Positions 1-7,085 of a stretch of 25,881 nt of DNA are shown piece after piece. Source of the stretch: UBA2336 sp964597075. Lineage in GTDB: Bacteria > Bacteroidota > Bacteroidia > Cytophagales > Cyclobacteriaceae. Under the pieces are notes generated by a model. That model was not told where the DNA came from. It did no database searches and saw only the letters and a list, made by a program, of their open reading frames with translations. A program made the position numbers and the translations under genes. How positions within the stretch are numbered: position 1 is the first letter of the stretch; the number at the start of each line of letters is the position of its first letter. The DNA lies in assembly GCA_964597075.1 (NCBI GenBank), contig CAZQXC010000021.1:1-25881 (forward strand), read 5' to 3'.

Positions 1-1
1 T

Positions 2-643
2 GAAACATTAAAAGAAACAGGTGAGTACCTCAGGCAGGGATTTAAAGCCATAAAAGTAAAACTGGGTAAGGATCTGGCGGAAGATATTGAACGCATGGTA
101 AAAATGCGTGAACAATTTGGGTATGATTATGCGATTCGAATTGATGCCAACCAAGGCTATAACGCCAATCAGACCATTGAGTTTTATCAGAAAACCAAGC
201 ACTTAAAAATCGAATTGATCGAACAACCCCTTCCGGCTAATGCCATTCAGGAAATGAAAGCATTGCCCGATGAGGTAAGGGAAGTAGTAGCAGCTGACGA
301 GTCATTGATCTCTTCTAAAGATGCTCTTAATCTTATTAAACCACCTCACGCCTGTGGTATTTTCAATATTAAACTGATGAAGTGCGGAGGGATAACGCAG
401 GGATTAAAAATTGCCGACATCGCTTTACAGGAGGGCATTGATTTATTCTGGGGCTGTAATGATGAAAGCATCATCAGCATCACAGCTGCGCTGCACGCAG
501 CCTTTGCCTGCTCCAATACAAAATACATTGATCTGGATGGAAGCCTTGATCTTGCGCAGGATGTGGTAGTGGGCGGATTTATCTTAAAAGATGGAATAAT
601 GTATTGCTCAGATAAACCCGGTTTGGGGGTAGAACTCAACTGA
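2..643 (+). CDS. Dipeptide epimerase (L-Ala-D/L-Glu type), 5'-truncated by window edge
   Basis: This is the C-terminal 213 residues of an enolase-superfamily enzyme; the reading frame is open to the left edge, so the N-terminal capping domain is missing. Dipeptide epimerases invert the alpha carbon of the second residue of dipeptides such as L-Ala-D-Glu, which come from murein peptide recycling in the cytoplasm. Numbering from the edge, the KxK catalytic pair is K18/K20 (KVKLG), the three metal ligands are D48 (IDANQGY), E74 (LIEQP) and D99 (AADES), the opposite-face lysine is K124 (NIKLMKCGG), and a DxD motif near the C-terminus (D177, D179) matches the motif that binds the dipeptide amino group in Ala-Glu epimerases. 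The ATG at 95 is internal, since conserved sequence continues upstream. Exact dipeptide specificity cannot be read from this fragment. It converges on clpB. Confidence 0.88.
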   Translation, partial: ETLKETGEYLRQGFKAIKVKLGKDLAEDIERMVKMREQFGYDYAIRIDANQGYNANQTIEFYQKTKHLKIELIEQPLPANAIQEMKALPDEVREVVAADESLISSKDALNLIKPPHACGIFNIKLMKCGGITQGLKIADIALQEGIDLFWGCNDESIISITAALHAAFACSNTKYIDLDGSLDLAQDVVVGGFILKDGIMYCSDKPGLGVELN

Positions 644-823
644 TTCGTACGAAATATTGCTAGAGGAAAATACGTTTAGGCAAAAGAAAACCCCGCCCGC
701 CCCGACAGTGTCGGAGCCAAGCGAGGCATTCAACCAAACCCCTCTAACCAAACCCTCAATCCTTGCTTTCGCAGAATTCCTCCGGAGGGGACTTGCCGGA
801 TTACCCGGCACGGAGAATTATCC
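644..823. other. Structured GC-rich spacer between convergent genes
   Basis: This 180-base spacer separates the epimerase from clpB. It holds four perfect dyads: TTCGTACGAA at 644-653 directly after the epimerase stop, CCGACA-G-TGTCGG at 702-714, CCTCCGGAGG at 779-788, and TGCCGG-ATTAC-CCGGCA at 794-810 just past the clpB stop. None is followed by a clear T-tract in the right orientation, so they are not called as intrinsic terminators. The minus strand is open for 67 codons here, but that open frame overlaps the epimerase end and looks spurious. A dispersed intergenic repeat or bidirectional transcript-end structure is possible. Confidence 0.4.
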
Positions 824-3448
824 TTAATCTATTTCTTTAACAACGTCAGCATCCGCAAGGTTCTCAAAAACGAATTCATTTTCATTTTTTAAGTCAACAT
901 AAATTATGGAGTCTTTGTGAACTTTTCCGGACAGTATTTGTTTCGACAACTCATTTAGAATTTCCCGCTGCATTACCCGTTTTAACGGCCTGGCACCAAA
1001 TTGAGGGTCGTAACCAACTTTAGCCAGTCGCTCACGGGCTTCAGTCGATACCTCGATTCTAATGCCAGCCTCTTCCAGTCGTTTGCAAATAAGGTTAACC
1101 TGAATATCAACAATCTTGCGAATGTCCTTCCGGCTCAGCGGACGGAACATAATGATCTCATCAATCCGGTTTATAAACTCAGGGCGCACAGTCTTTCTAA
1201 GCAACGAAAGAACTTCGCCTTTCGTATCTTCTACCACATCGAAATAATTCTGATCCGTTATTTTTTCAAAGTTCTCCTGTATAATGTGCGAACCAATATT
1301 GGTGGTCATGATGATGATGGTATTCTTGAAGTTTGCCACACGACCTTTATTATCAGTCAAGCGACCATCATCCAACACCTGAAGCAGAATGTTAAACACA
1401 TCGGCATGCGCTTTCTCGATTTCATCCAATAGAATAACCGAATAGGGTTTCCTGCGGATGGCTTCGGTGAGCTGTCCGCCTTCATCGTACCCAACATAGC
1501 CGGGTGGCGCTCCGATCAATCGACTCACGCTATGTCGTTCCTGGTATTCGCTCATATCAATACGAACCATAGCATGCTCATCATTGAACAAGTATTCTGC
1601 CAGCGCTTTTGACAATTCAGTTTTGCCTACACCGGTTGTTCCCATAAAGATTAAGGAACCAATCGGACGCCTTGGGTCTTGTAACCCTGCACGACTTCTG
1701 CGCACGGCATCGCTTAATGCCTGAATAGCCTCTTCCTGACCGGCAACGCGCTTGCTTAGCTCTTCTTCTAAATGAAGAAGCTTTTCCCGCTCACTTTGCA
1801 ACATCTTTGATATCGGTATGCCTGTCCATCGCGCTACTACTTCGGCAATGTCTTCACTGTCTACTTCTTCTTTCAACAAGGATTTTTCGCCCTGCATTTC
1901 TTTCATCTTCACCTGAATCTCGTTGAGCATTTTCTCAGCTTCTGTGATTTTCCCGTAGCGAATCTCAGCTACTTTACCATAGTCGCCAGCCTTTTCAGCT
2001 TGTTCGGCTTCAAATTTTAGCCTGTCTATGTTTTCTTTTTGTTTCCGGATGCCTTGCACTACTTCCTTCTCACTTTCCCATTTCCCTTTTAAGGCATTTC
2101 GCTGTTCTGAAAGGTCTGCAATATCCTTGCTTAGCAGGGTTTCCTTTTCCTTATTTTTTTCCCTTCGGATGGCTTCTCGCTCAATTTCAAGTTGCATAAT
2201 TCTGCGATTGAGTTCGTCCAATTCTTCAGGCAAAGAATCCATTTCCAGTCTGAGTTTGGAAGCGGCCTCATCCATTAAGTCGATGGCTTTATCGGGTAAG
2301 AAGCGATCGCTGATATACCGACTGGATAGTTCTACAGCCGAAATAACCGCATCGTCTTTTATGCGAACACCGTGGTGGAGTTCGTACTTATCTTTGATCC
2401 CGCGAAGGATGGAGACAGAATCTTCTATTGAAGGTTCGTCTACCATGACCGTTTGAAACCTGCGCTCAAGCGCTTTATCTTTTTCAATGTACTTCTGATA
2501 TTCTTTTAAAGTTGTTGCGCCAATCGCATGAAGTTCACCCCGTGCCAGAGCAGGTTTCAACAGGTTGGCGGCATCCATAGCGCCTTCGCCACCCCCTGCA
2601 CCAATTAGCGTGTGAATTTCATCAATGAATAATATAATCTGCCCGTCTGAATCGGTTACTTCTTTAATCACCGCCTTTAACCGCTCTTCAAATTCACCTT
2701 TGTATTTGGCACCGGCAACCAATAAGCCCATGTCAAGCGATACAATGATTTTGGTTTTCAGGTTTTCAGGCACATCACCATTCACAATCCGTTGGGCAAG
2801 GCCCTCCACAATGGCGGTTTTTCCTACACCGGGCTCACCCAGTAGAATCGGATTATTTTTCGTTCTGCGTGACAGAATTTGCAGTACACGCCTAATCTCA
2901 TCATCCCGACCAATTACGGGATCGATTTTTCCTTTCTTGGCAAGCTCATTAAGATTCTTTGAATAACGTTCCAGCGATTTATATTTCGCTTCGGCATTCT
3001 GATCGGTAACGGTATTGCCTCCACGTAATTCTTTTATCGCTTTGACCAGCGCTGTTCTTTCAAAACCAACATCGCGAAGCAGTGAAGCAGCTTTATCTTT
3101 TCCGGCCAGTAAGGCCAGTAGTAAATGCTCAATGGCAACATATTGATCTTTAAACTCGCGTAGTTCTTTTTCTGCCTGTTGTAATAAAGTATTGGCAGCG
3201 GTTGATAAATACGGTTGTTGTCCGGATACTTTTGGATAGGAATTCAACAATTCTTCCACTTTGGTGTCCAGCAGGTTTTTATTAATAGCCAATTTTTTCA
3301 CCAGGTATGAGGCCACATGTTCATCCGTTTCCAGAATGGCCTTCAGCACATGCCCCGGTTCTATGGCTTGCTGCTGAGATGCCAAAGCAATCTCAGCCGA
3401 CTTTTGCAGCGCTTCCTGTGATTTAATCGTGAATTTTTCGAAGTTCAT
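824..3448 (-). CDS. clpB: ATP-dependent disaggregase ClpB (Hsp100)
   Basis: This complete 874-residue ClpB is a hexameric AAA+ chaperone that threads aggregated proteins through its pore in cooperation with DnaK. In order it has the Clp-N double repeat (about 1-145), NBD1 with Walker A GEPGVGKT (204-211) and Walker B LFIDE (273-277), the long coiled-coil M-domain (about 405-525) that separates ClpB from ClpA/ClpC, and NBD2 with Walker A GTTGVGKT (603-610) and Walker B VILLDE (671-676). Pore-loop tyrosines occur in KYKG (248-251) and GYVG (650-653). No LGF/IGF-type ClpP-binding loop is evident, which fits a disaggregase. Length and ends match the family, and the start is ATG. It appears monocistronic, with a 21-base dyad 45-65 bases upstream of the start that could be an operator. 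Confidence 0.98.
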   Translation of the reverse strand: MNFEKFTIKSQEALQKSAEIALASQQQAIEPGHVLKAILETDEHVASYLVKKLAINKNLLDTKVEELLNSYPKVSGQQPYLSTAANTLLQQAEKELREFKDQYVAIEHLLLALLAGKDKAASLLRDVGFERTALVKAIKELRGGNTVTDQNAEAKYKSLERYSKNLNELAKKGKIDPVIGRDDEIRRVLQILSRRTKNNPILLGEPGVGKTAIVEGLAQRIVNGDVPENLKTKIIVSLDMGLLVAGAKYKGEFEERLKAVIKEVTDSDGQIILFIDEIHTLIGAGGGEGAMDAANLLKPALARGELHAIGATTLKEYQKYIEKDKALERRFQTVMVDEPSIEDSVSILRGIKDKYELHHGVRIKDDAVISAVELSSRYISDRFLPDKAIDLMDEAASKLRLEMDSLPEELDELNRRIMQLEIEREAIRREKNKEKETLLSKDIADLSEQRNALKGKWESEKEVVQGIRKQKENIDRLKFEAEQAEKAGDYGKVAEIRYGKITEAEKMLNEIQVKMKEMQGEKSLLKEEVDSEDIAEVVARWTGIPISKMLQSEREKLLHLEEELSKRVAGQEEAIQALSDAVRRSRAGLQDPRRPIGSLIFMGTTGVGKTELSKALAEYLFNDEHAMVRIDMSEYQERHSVSRLIGAPPGYVGYDEGGQLTEAIRRKPYSVILLDEIEKAHADVFNILLQVLDDGRLTDNKGRVANFKNTIIIMTTNIGSHIIQENFEKITDQNYFDVVEDTKGEVLSLLRKTVRPEFINRIDEIIMFRPLSRKDIRKIVDIQVNLICKRLEEAGIRIEVSTEARERLAKVGYDPQFGARPLKRVMQREILNELSKQILSGKVHKDSIIYVDLKNENEFVFENLADADVVKEID

Positions 3449-3818
3449 AATTTCTTGTCTTTCCGGTTACTCATGCACAAAACATAATCCATTGAAAGTT
3501 TGATCATCTTTCAGGAATTTTTGTCATTAAATTTTTAGATTTCGAAAGCGATTGCAGCCATTTTGACTTAGAAAAGAACATTTGTATGCCAAAAAAGAAG
3601 CGCGTTATGACGAATGATTTCCTGAAAGCAACATTACTAAAAAGTCCTGTGGGAGTTTAACCTGTTATAATAGAATATAATGTCAAACTTATTGATCTAT
3701 ATGTCCAAAAAATCTATGATTTTTCTACTTCAGTATCCAAGTATACTAAAGTCATAGTACCAAAGTATTTTTCCGGGATAAATGGGCTAAAGTATATTAG
3801 GTACCTTTTAGATATGAT
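3449..3818. other. Long AT-rich gap upstream of clpB
   Basis: No convincing gene lies in these 370 bases. The clpB-proximal end holds the dyad at 3493-3513. A 24-codon frame at 3586-3660 starts MPKKKRV, but it has no context support. From 3730 to 3806 there are loose repeats of AAAGTAT/AGTATA, including the palindrome AGTATACT at 3740-3747. The segment from about 3660 to 3818 is clearly more AT-rich than the flanking genes, as expected for decaying DNA next to the methyltransferase remnant. Confidence 0.5.
3493..3513 (-). promoter_or_regulatory. Candidate operator dyad upstream of clpB
   Basis: TGAAAG and CTTTCA are exact inverted arms separated by nine bases, with the palindrome TGATCA at 3501-3506 near the centre. 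It lies 45-65 bases upstream of the clpB ATG, where a promoter or operator would be. It does not match the CIRCE element (TTAGCACTC-N9-GAGTGCTAA), so the regulator is unknown. Confidence 0.3.
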
Positions 3819-4124
3819 TTAGCATTTGGTTTTCGCCATCTCCCAGCCGATACTTTTCTTACGGGTGGCTTCCCACCGGTATTCGCCCAGGATGCCATTC
3901 TTGCGAACTACCCGGTGATAGGAATGAGGCATATAATGTGGTTTGAGCCTACTGGAACCAACCATTTGAATAGCCCTCGGACTTGAAATTTTTTCAGCAA
4001 TATTCTGATAGGTTATACATCGCCAATTGAAATTTTTAATAACGCTTCCCGTACTTTGATTTGAAAGTTAGTACCCTTAACAAACAGATGAAGTTTGCTT
4101 GGTGCCCTTGTCGTGCCGGCAGGA
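3819..4124 (-). pseudogene. Decayed 3' fragment of an O6-methylguanine-DNA methyltransferase gene
   Basis: Read on the minus strand, this segment lines up with the last third of the intact methyltransferase at 4806-5699, from the codon for A197 to the stop. The clear start is SKLHLFVKGTNFQIKV, followed by a one-base deletion just after the GDV codons that shifts the frame into a stop. The alignment resumes in another frame with YQNIAE and ends GEYRWEATRKKS-IGWEMA, where one isoleucine codon is missing. A further one-base loss falls in the active-site region, and the codon matching the catalytic cysteine reads TAT, giving SYHR in place of PCHR, so the fragment cannot be active. Its 5' boundary falls at a TGCCGGCA palindrome (4114-4121) corresponding to the repeat inside the intact gene. 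Divergence is substantial, so the copy is old or came from a different lineage. Confidence 0.85.
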
Positions 4125-4155
4125 TAAAACAAGTTCAATGTTGATGGCCGTTGCC

Positions 4156-4527
4156 TTACTTTAAATTCTTCTTAATCCAGGTTTTAATTTGGTCAAAGGT
4201 CACTTGTCCGCTTGCTGCTTTTATAACAAAGTCATACTTATCGTTTTGTTCTAAGTGAATGTCAAGGTTATTATTTTTGAGTATCAGCCTCATGAGTACG
4301 TATGCTGTCCGTTTGTTACCGTCTAGGAATGGATGATTTATAATTATGCTCTCAAAAATTGCAGCAGCTTTGTCTATTGGGTTAGGATATAATTCTTGCC
4401 CGTCAAAGGTTTGAAAAGGTCTGTTTAAGGATGACTCAAGAAGTCCTTTGTCTCGAATACCTTTTGCGCCACCAAATTTGTCTATAAGAATGTTGTGAAT
4501 TTTTTCGACTTCGTTAACGTCAATCAT
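4156..4527 (-). CDS. Doc-type (Fic fold) toxin of a type II toxin-antitoxin pair
   Basis: This 123-residue protein has the size and layout of Doc/death-on-curing toxins. Fic-fold proteins transfer phosphate or nucleotide to a protein target; phage P1 Doc phosphorylates EF-Tu. The signature HPFLDGNKR at 65-73 carries the core histidine H65 and the Doc-type NKR ending instead of the NGR of AMP-transferring Fic enzymes, which suggests kinase-type activity by family analogy. The N-terminal part contains GIRDKGLLESSL and RPFQTFDG, both typical of Doc homologues. The start overlaps the stop of the upstream small gene by four bases (ATGA at 4524-4527), the classic toxin-antitoxin coupling. No inhibitory glutamate helix is visible within the protein, so inhibition should come from the partner. 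The pair sits between an intact methyltransferase gene and a degenerate copy of its end. Confidence 0.88.
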   Translation of the reverse strand: MIDVNEVEKIHNILIDKFGGAKGIRDKGLLESSLNRPFQTFDGQELYPNPIDKAAAIFESIIINHPFLDGNKRTAYVLMRLILKNNNLDIHLEQNDKYDFVIKAASGQVTFDQIKTWIKKNLK

Positions 4528-4712
4528 TTAGCAAGTCTTTCCAGGAGTTCTTTGTCTTCAGTTAAAATGTCTCTTAGATTCCTTGTGAGGTTCACCTTTT
4601 CTATGGGTAGATTTTCAACTTGCTTTAAAAAGTTAAGCACGTCAAGGAGCACGCTTTCAGGTACTTTGTCAAGTGATTTTTGTATCTCAGATTTTATGTC
4701 TTTCGTTGTCAT
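4524..4712 (-). CDS. Putative antitoxin of the Doc pair
   Basis: This 62-residue charged protein is encoded directly upstream of the Doc toxin with a four-base overlap. The N-terminal half (about 1-34) is predicted mostly helical and is probably the dimerising or DNA-binding part. The C-terminal half (LRDILTEDKELLERLAK) is a short acidic/basic segment of the kind that wraps and inhibits the toxin. It does not clearly resemble Phd of phage P1, so the role rests mainly on gene order, size and coupling. The 93 bases upstream are AT-rich and include the imperfect dyad TTACTAAATATTAA at 4742-4755, a possible autorepression site. Confidence 0.7.
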   Translation of the reverse strand: MTTKDIKSEIQKSLDKVPESVLLDVLNFLKQVENLPIEKVNLTRNLRDILTEDKELLERLAK

Positions 4713-4805
4713 TTTTAAATTGCTGTTATTTCAGTTCTAAGTTACTAAATATTAACCTTTAATTTTTCTGTCGGGCAATGAAGTCTCAGAAACATTGTAA
4801 TCTAA

Positions 4806-5699
4806 TTAATCTCTGTTTAGACCCGAACGCCTAGCCATCTCCCAACCAATAATACTTTTCTTGCGTGTGGCCTCCCAACGGTATTCACCCAACACGCCAT
4901 CTTTCCGGATTACCCGATGACATGGAATAAGGTAAGCGATATGGTTTGACCCCACAGCTGAGCCTACTGCCTGCATGGCCTTTGGATTGGATATTCTTTC
5001 TGCAATATTCTGATAAGTTGTTACATCGCCCAACGGTATTCTTAGTAATGCCTCCCAAACTTTAACTTGAAAATTGGTACCCTTTACAAACAGATGAAGC
5101 TTACTTTGCGCCCCTGCCTTGCCGGCAGGCAGGTTTGCGCCTCTGCGGTTAAAAATGTTGTCAACGTATTCAAACGTTAAGTTTTGGTTTTGATGAAAAA
5201 CAGAATTGTGCCAATGTGTTTTCAGGCGTTCCAACTCATGTTTTGCATCATCATCAATATTAAAAAATGATAGCCAGCACACCCCGCGTTCTGTAACACC
5301 AATCAGGCAATTGCCAAAGGGCGTTTGATGAAATCCAAACTCAATGTGAATACCTGAGCCACGAAGCTTATATTCCTGTGGCGTTACCGCTTCCAAAGTT
5401 GTGAATAAATCGTAAACACGTGATTGACCTGATAGCCCGGTTGTTTGCGCCAACTCCTCAAGGTTTTTACTCTCCAGTAATTTCTTTTTCAGAAAATCGG
5501 TGGTAAGAAATTGAAGAAATCGCTTCGGACTAATGCCTGCCCACTCAGTAAAAATACGCTGGAAATGAAAGGGAGATAAATGAACCTGCTCGGCTACTTC
5601 ATCCAGTTCGGGTTGATGGTGAACATTTTTTTCCAGGTATTCGATGGCCTGTGCAATGCGTTGGTAGTTAATATGGTTTTCCTGACAGATCAACAGCAT
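4806..5699 (-). CDS. AraC-type HTH fused to O6-methylguanine-DNA methyltransferase (Ada-like)
   Basis: This 297-residue fusion has an AraC-type helix-turn-helix domain (about 10-112, with LSPFHFQRIF and a second HTH ending at TPQEYKLRG) and a methyltransferase domain (about 115-297). The methyltransferase moves the methyl group from O6-methylguanine to its own cysteine, C260, in the PCHRV motif, with E272 in GEYRW completing the site. The Ada N-terminal zinc/phosphotriester domain is absent, so it is Ada-like but lacks the part through which E. coli Ada senses methyl phosphotriesters. Residues 189-196 (NLPAGKAG) are encoded by a palindromic repeat in the loop between the methyltransferase N-terminal subdomain and the catalytic subdomain. 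The start is ATG. A decayed copy of its 3' end lies at 3819-4124, beyond the toxin-antitoxin pair. Confidence 0.93.
   Translation of the reverse strand: MLLICQENHINYQRIAQAIEYLEKNVHHQPELDEVAEQVHLSPFHFQRIFTEWAGISPKRFLQFLTTDFLKKKLLESKNLEELAQTTGLSGQSRVYDLFTTLEAVTPQEYKLRGSGIHIEFGFHQTPFGNCLIGVTERGVCWLSFFNIDDDAKHELERLKTHWHNSVFHQNQNLTFEYVDNIFNRRGANLPAGKAGAQSKLHLFVKGTNFQVKVWEALLRIPLGDVTTYQNIAERISNPKAMQAVGSAVGSNHIAYLIPCHRVIRKDGVLGEYRWEATRKKSIIGWEMARRSGLNRD
5113..5133. repeat. Palindromic repeat inside a coding region
   Basis: CCTGCC, one unpaired T, TGCCGGCA, then GGCAGG form a near-perfect 21-base dyad within the methyltransferase gene. In frame on the minus strand it encodes roughly NLPAGKAG, a low-complexity insertion in an interdomain loop. 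The same core TGCCGGCA marks the end of the decayed copy at 4114-4121. I infer a dispersed palindromic element that entered the gene in frame before the duplication or replacement event. Confidence 0.6.
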
Positions 5700-5765
5700 A
5701 AAGGTACGTGATTGATTATGCTGTAAAAATGGCGGACAAAAACCGGCTTGAAAACCTGAAACTTG

Positions 5766-6089
5766 CTAACCTTGAGTTTCTTGTGCCGCGGTTTTTGGAT
5801 CGGTGAACATGAAACCCCTGCCTTCATTGCCTTCGTAGAAATCAATCTGTTTACCCACCACGTACATCGTATGGCCTTTGTCTACCAATACAGGAATTCC
5901 CTCAATGGTATAACACTGGTCAGCTTCCTTTTTTTTGTCGAAGCCGATAATCAGTTTAACCCCGGCACATCCGCCTCCGCGCACCCCCACCCGAAGGCCA
6001 TATTCAGCAGGAATGTTTTTGGTTTGCATGATTTTACGTACTTCTTCGGCAGCTTTTGGCGTTAACGTTACGGGTTGAAAATCAAACAT
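5766..6089 (-). CDS. IscA/HesB-family iron-sulfur protein lacking the C-terminal CGC
   Basis: This 107-residue protein has the A-type carrier fold signature: a TPKAAEEVRKIM helix, RVGVRGGGCAG with the first conserved cysteine at C41, and the DKGHTMYVVG strand region. A-type proteins bind and pass on iron or Fe-S clusters using that cysteine plus a C-terminal C-G-C. Here the C-terminus ends GFMFTDPKTAAQETQG and has no cysteine. The two other frames past that point also contain none, so a simple frameshift does not explain the loss. C59 is present but not at a conserved position. It may be a divergent subfamily with a different ligand set or a non-carrier role. The start is ATG. It is transcribed away from the 6163-7723 cluster. 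Confidence 0.83.
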   Translation of the reverse strand: MFDFQPVTLTPKAAEEVRKIMQTKNIPAEYGLRVGVRGGGCAGVKLIIGFDKKKEADQCYTIEGIPVLVDKGHTMYVVGKQIDFYEGNEGRGFMFTDPKTAAQETQG

Positions 6090-6162
6090 CTGGAAGGTTT
6101 CTCGGTTATGTCGTTCAAAATTATCTAAATTTCAAACACAATTAGACTGAAATTGATTTCGT

Positions 6163-6681
6163 ATGGATGCCCTTATAGACTTTGGTAAGATATTGATACC
6201 TGCATCGCTGGTACTGTATGCAGCTTATTTACTGGTTCGTTCGTTTTTAGCCAAGGAAATAGAGCTCAAAAAGCTCGAAATCCGTAGCCGGAGTATTGAA
6301 ACAGTATTGCCCTTACGCCTTCAGGCCTATGAAAGAATGTGCCTGTTCATGGAACGAATCAGTCCGCAAAATTTGTTGGTACGCCTGAATCCTGGCCCGG
6401 TGCCTGCGCGCGACTTTCACCAGGTATTGCTAAGTGAGATACGGAATGAATATAACCACAACGTTTCGCAGCAGATTTTCATGAGCGAAAGCAGTTGGGA
6501 ACTAGTTCGCAATGCCAAGGAGGATTTGGTGGTAACGATTAATGAGGCGGCATCGGAGTTGGGGCAAGAGGCCACCAGCCTGGACCTATCGAAAAGGATA
6601 TTTGAAAAAATTATAAATAAGCCCGATTCCATTGCACATGCATTGTTGGAGATAAAGCGAGAGATACAACAAACATTTTAA
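6163..6681 (+). CDS. Membrane-anchored protein of unknown function
   Basis: This 172-residue protein has one N-terminal membrane segment (about 9-30), a charged helix rich in K and E (about 31-45) and a mostly helical soluble remainder. I recognise no catalytic motif. Its style fits small conserved Bacteroidota proteins of unknown function. The stop overlaps the ATG of the next gene by one base (TAATG at 6679-6683), so the two are probably cotranslated. The ATG at 6163 comes right before the hydrophobic segment, which supports it as the true start. Confidence 0.7.
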   Translation: MDALIDFGKILIPASLVLYAAYLLVRSFLAKEIELKKLEIRSRSIETVLPLRLQAYERMCLFMERISPQNLLVRLNPGPVPARDFHQVLLSEIRNEYNHNVSQQIFMSESSWELVRNAKEDLVVTINEAASELGQEATSLDLSKRIFEKIINKPDSIAHALLEIKREIQQTF

Positions 6682-7085
6682 TGGACATAAAAAATGCATT
6701 TTATCAGCAGGCAGCGAAGAAGGCCGGATCATGGTTCGGCAAGAATGATCGCATTACTTTGTTGCTGATGCAACTTACTTCGAAGCTGAATCGGTTCAAC
6801 CGAACGGATTTAAGTTTCAAACCGGTTAAAGAGAAGGTAAGCGTGCTGATGCGATTGGTTAGGTCATACATCAATGGTCAGTACAGAACCATTCCCTGGA
6901 AAGTTGTTGTGAGCATATTGGCAGCTTTTATTTATTTCGTTAACCCACTCGATTTAATTCCCGACTTTACTCCTGTTATTGGCTACACAGATGACTTTTC
7001 TATTTTATTGTGGGTCTATAGTGCTGTACAAGTCGAGATTGATAAATTTTTGAGCTGGGAGAAATCAAGGTTATCGCCTTCATGA
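6681..7085 (+). CDS. DUF1232 (YkvA-like) small membrane protein
   Basis: This 134-residue protein carries the DUF1232 core from about 74 to 124: a hydrophobic helix (VVVSILAAFIYFVNP) followed by the hallmark DLIPDFTPVIGYTDD at 91-105, then a second hydrophobic stretch. The family is widespread and its function is unknown; members are predicted membrane or membrane-associated proteins. The N-terminal 70 residues are basic and helical. It is coupled to both neighbours: it starts inside the preceding stop, and its own stop overlaps the next ATG (ATGA at 7082-7085), which indicates a three-gene operon. Confidence 0.87.
   Translation: MDIKNAFYQQAAKKAGSWFGKNDRITLLLMQLTSKLNRFNRTDLSFKPVKEKVSVLMRLVRSYINGQYRTIPWKVVVSILAAFIYFVNPLDLIPDFTPVIGYTDDFSILLWVYSAVQVEIDKFLSWEKSRLSPS

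Noticed and set aside
608..811. 67-codon minus-strand open frame after the epimerase
   Set aside because: It overlaps the conserved end of the epimerase and lies in palindrome-rich DNA; no domain and no start context.
3493..3513. CIRCE heat-shock element upstream of clpB
   Set aside because: Arms TGAAAG/CTTTCA do not match TTAGCACTC/GAGTGCTAA.
3586..3660. 24-codon frame beginning MPKKKRV
   Set aside because: No ribosome-binding or promoter support, AT-rich decaying surroundings and no recognisable partner; the nuclear-signal-like start is chance.
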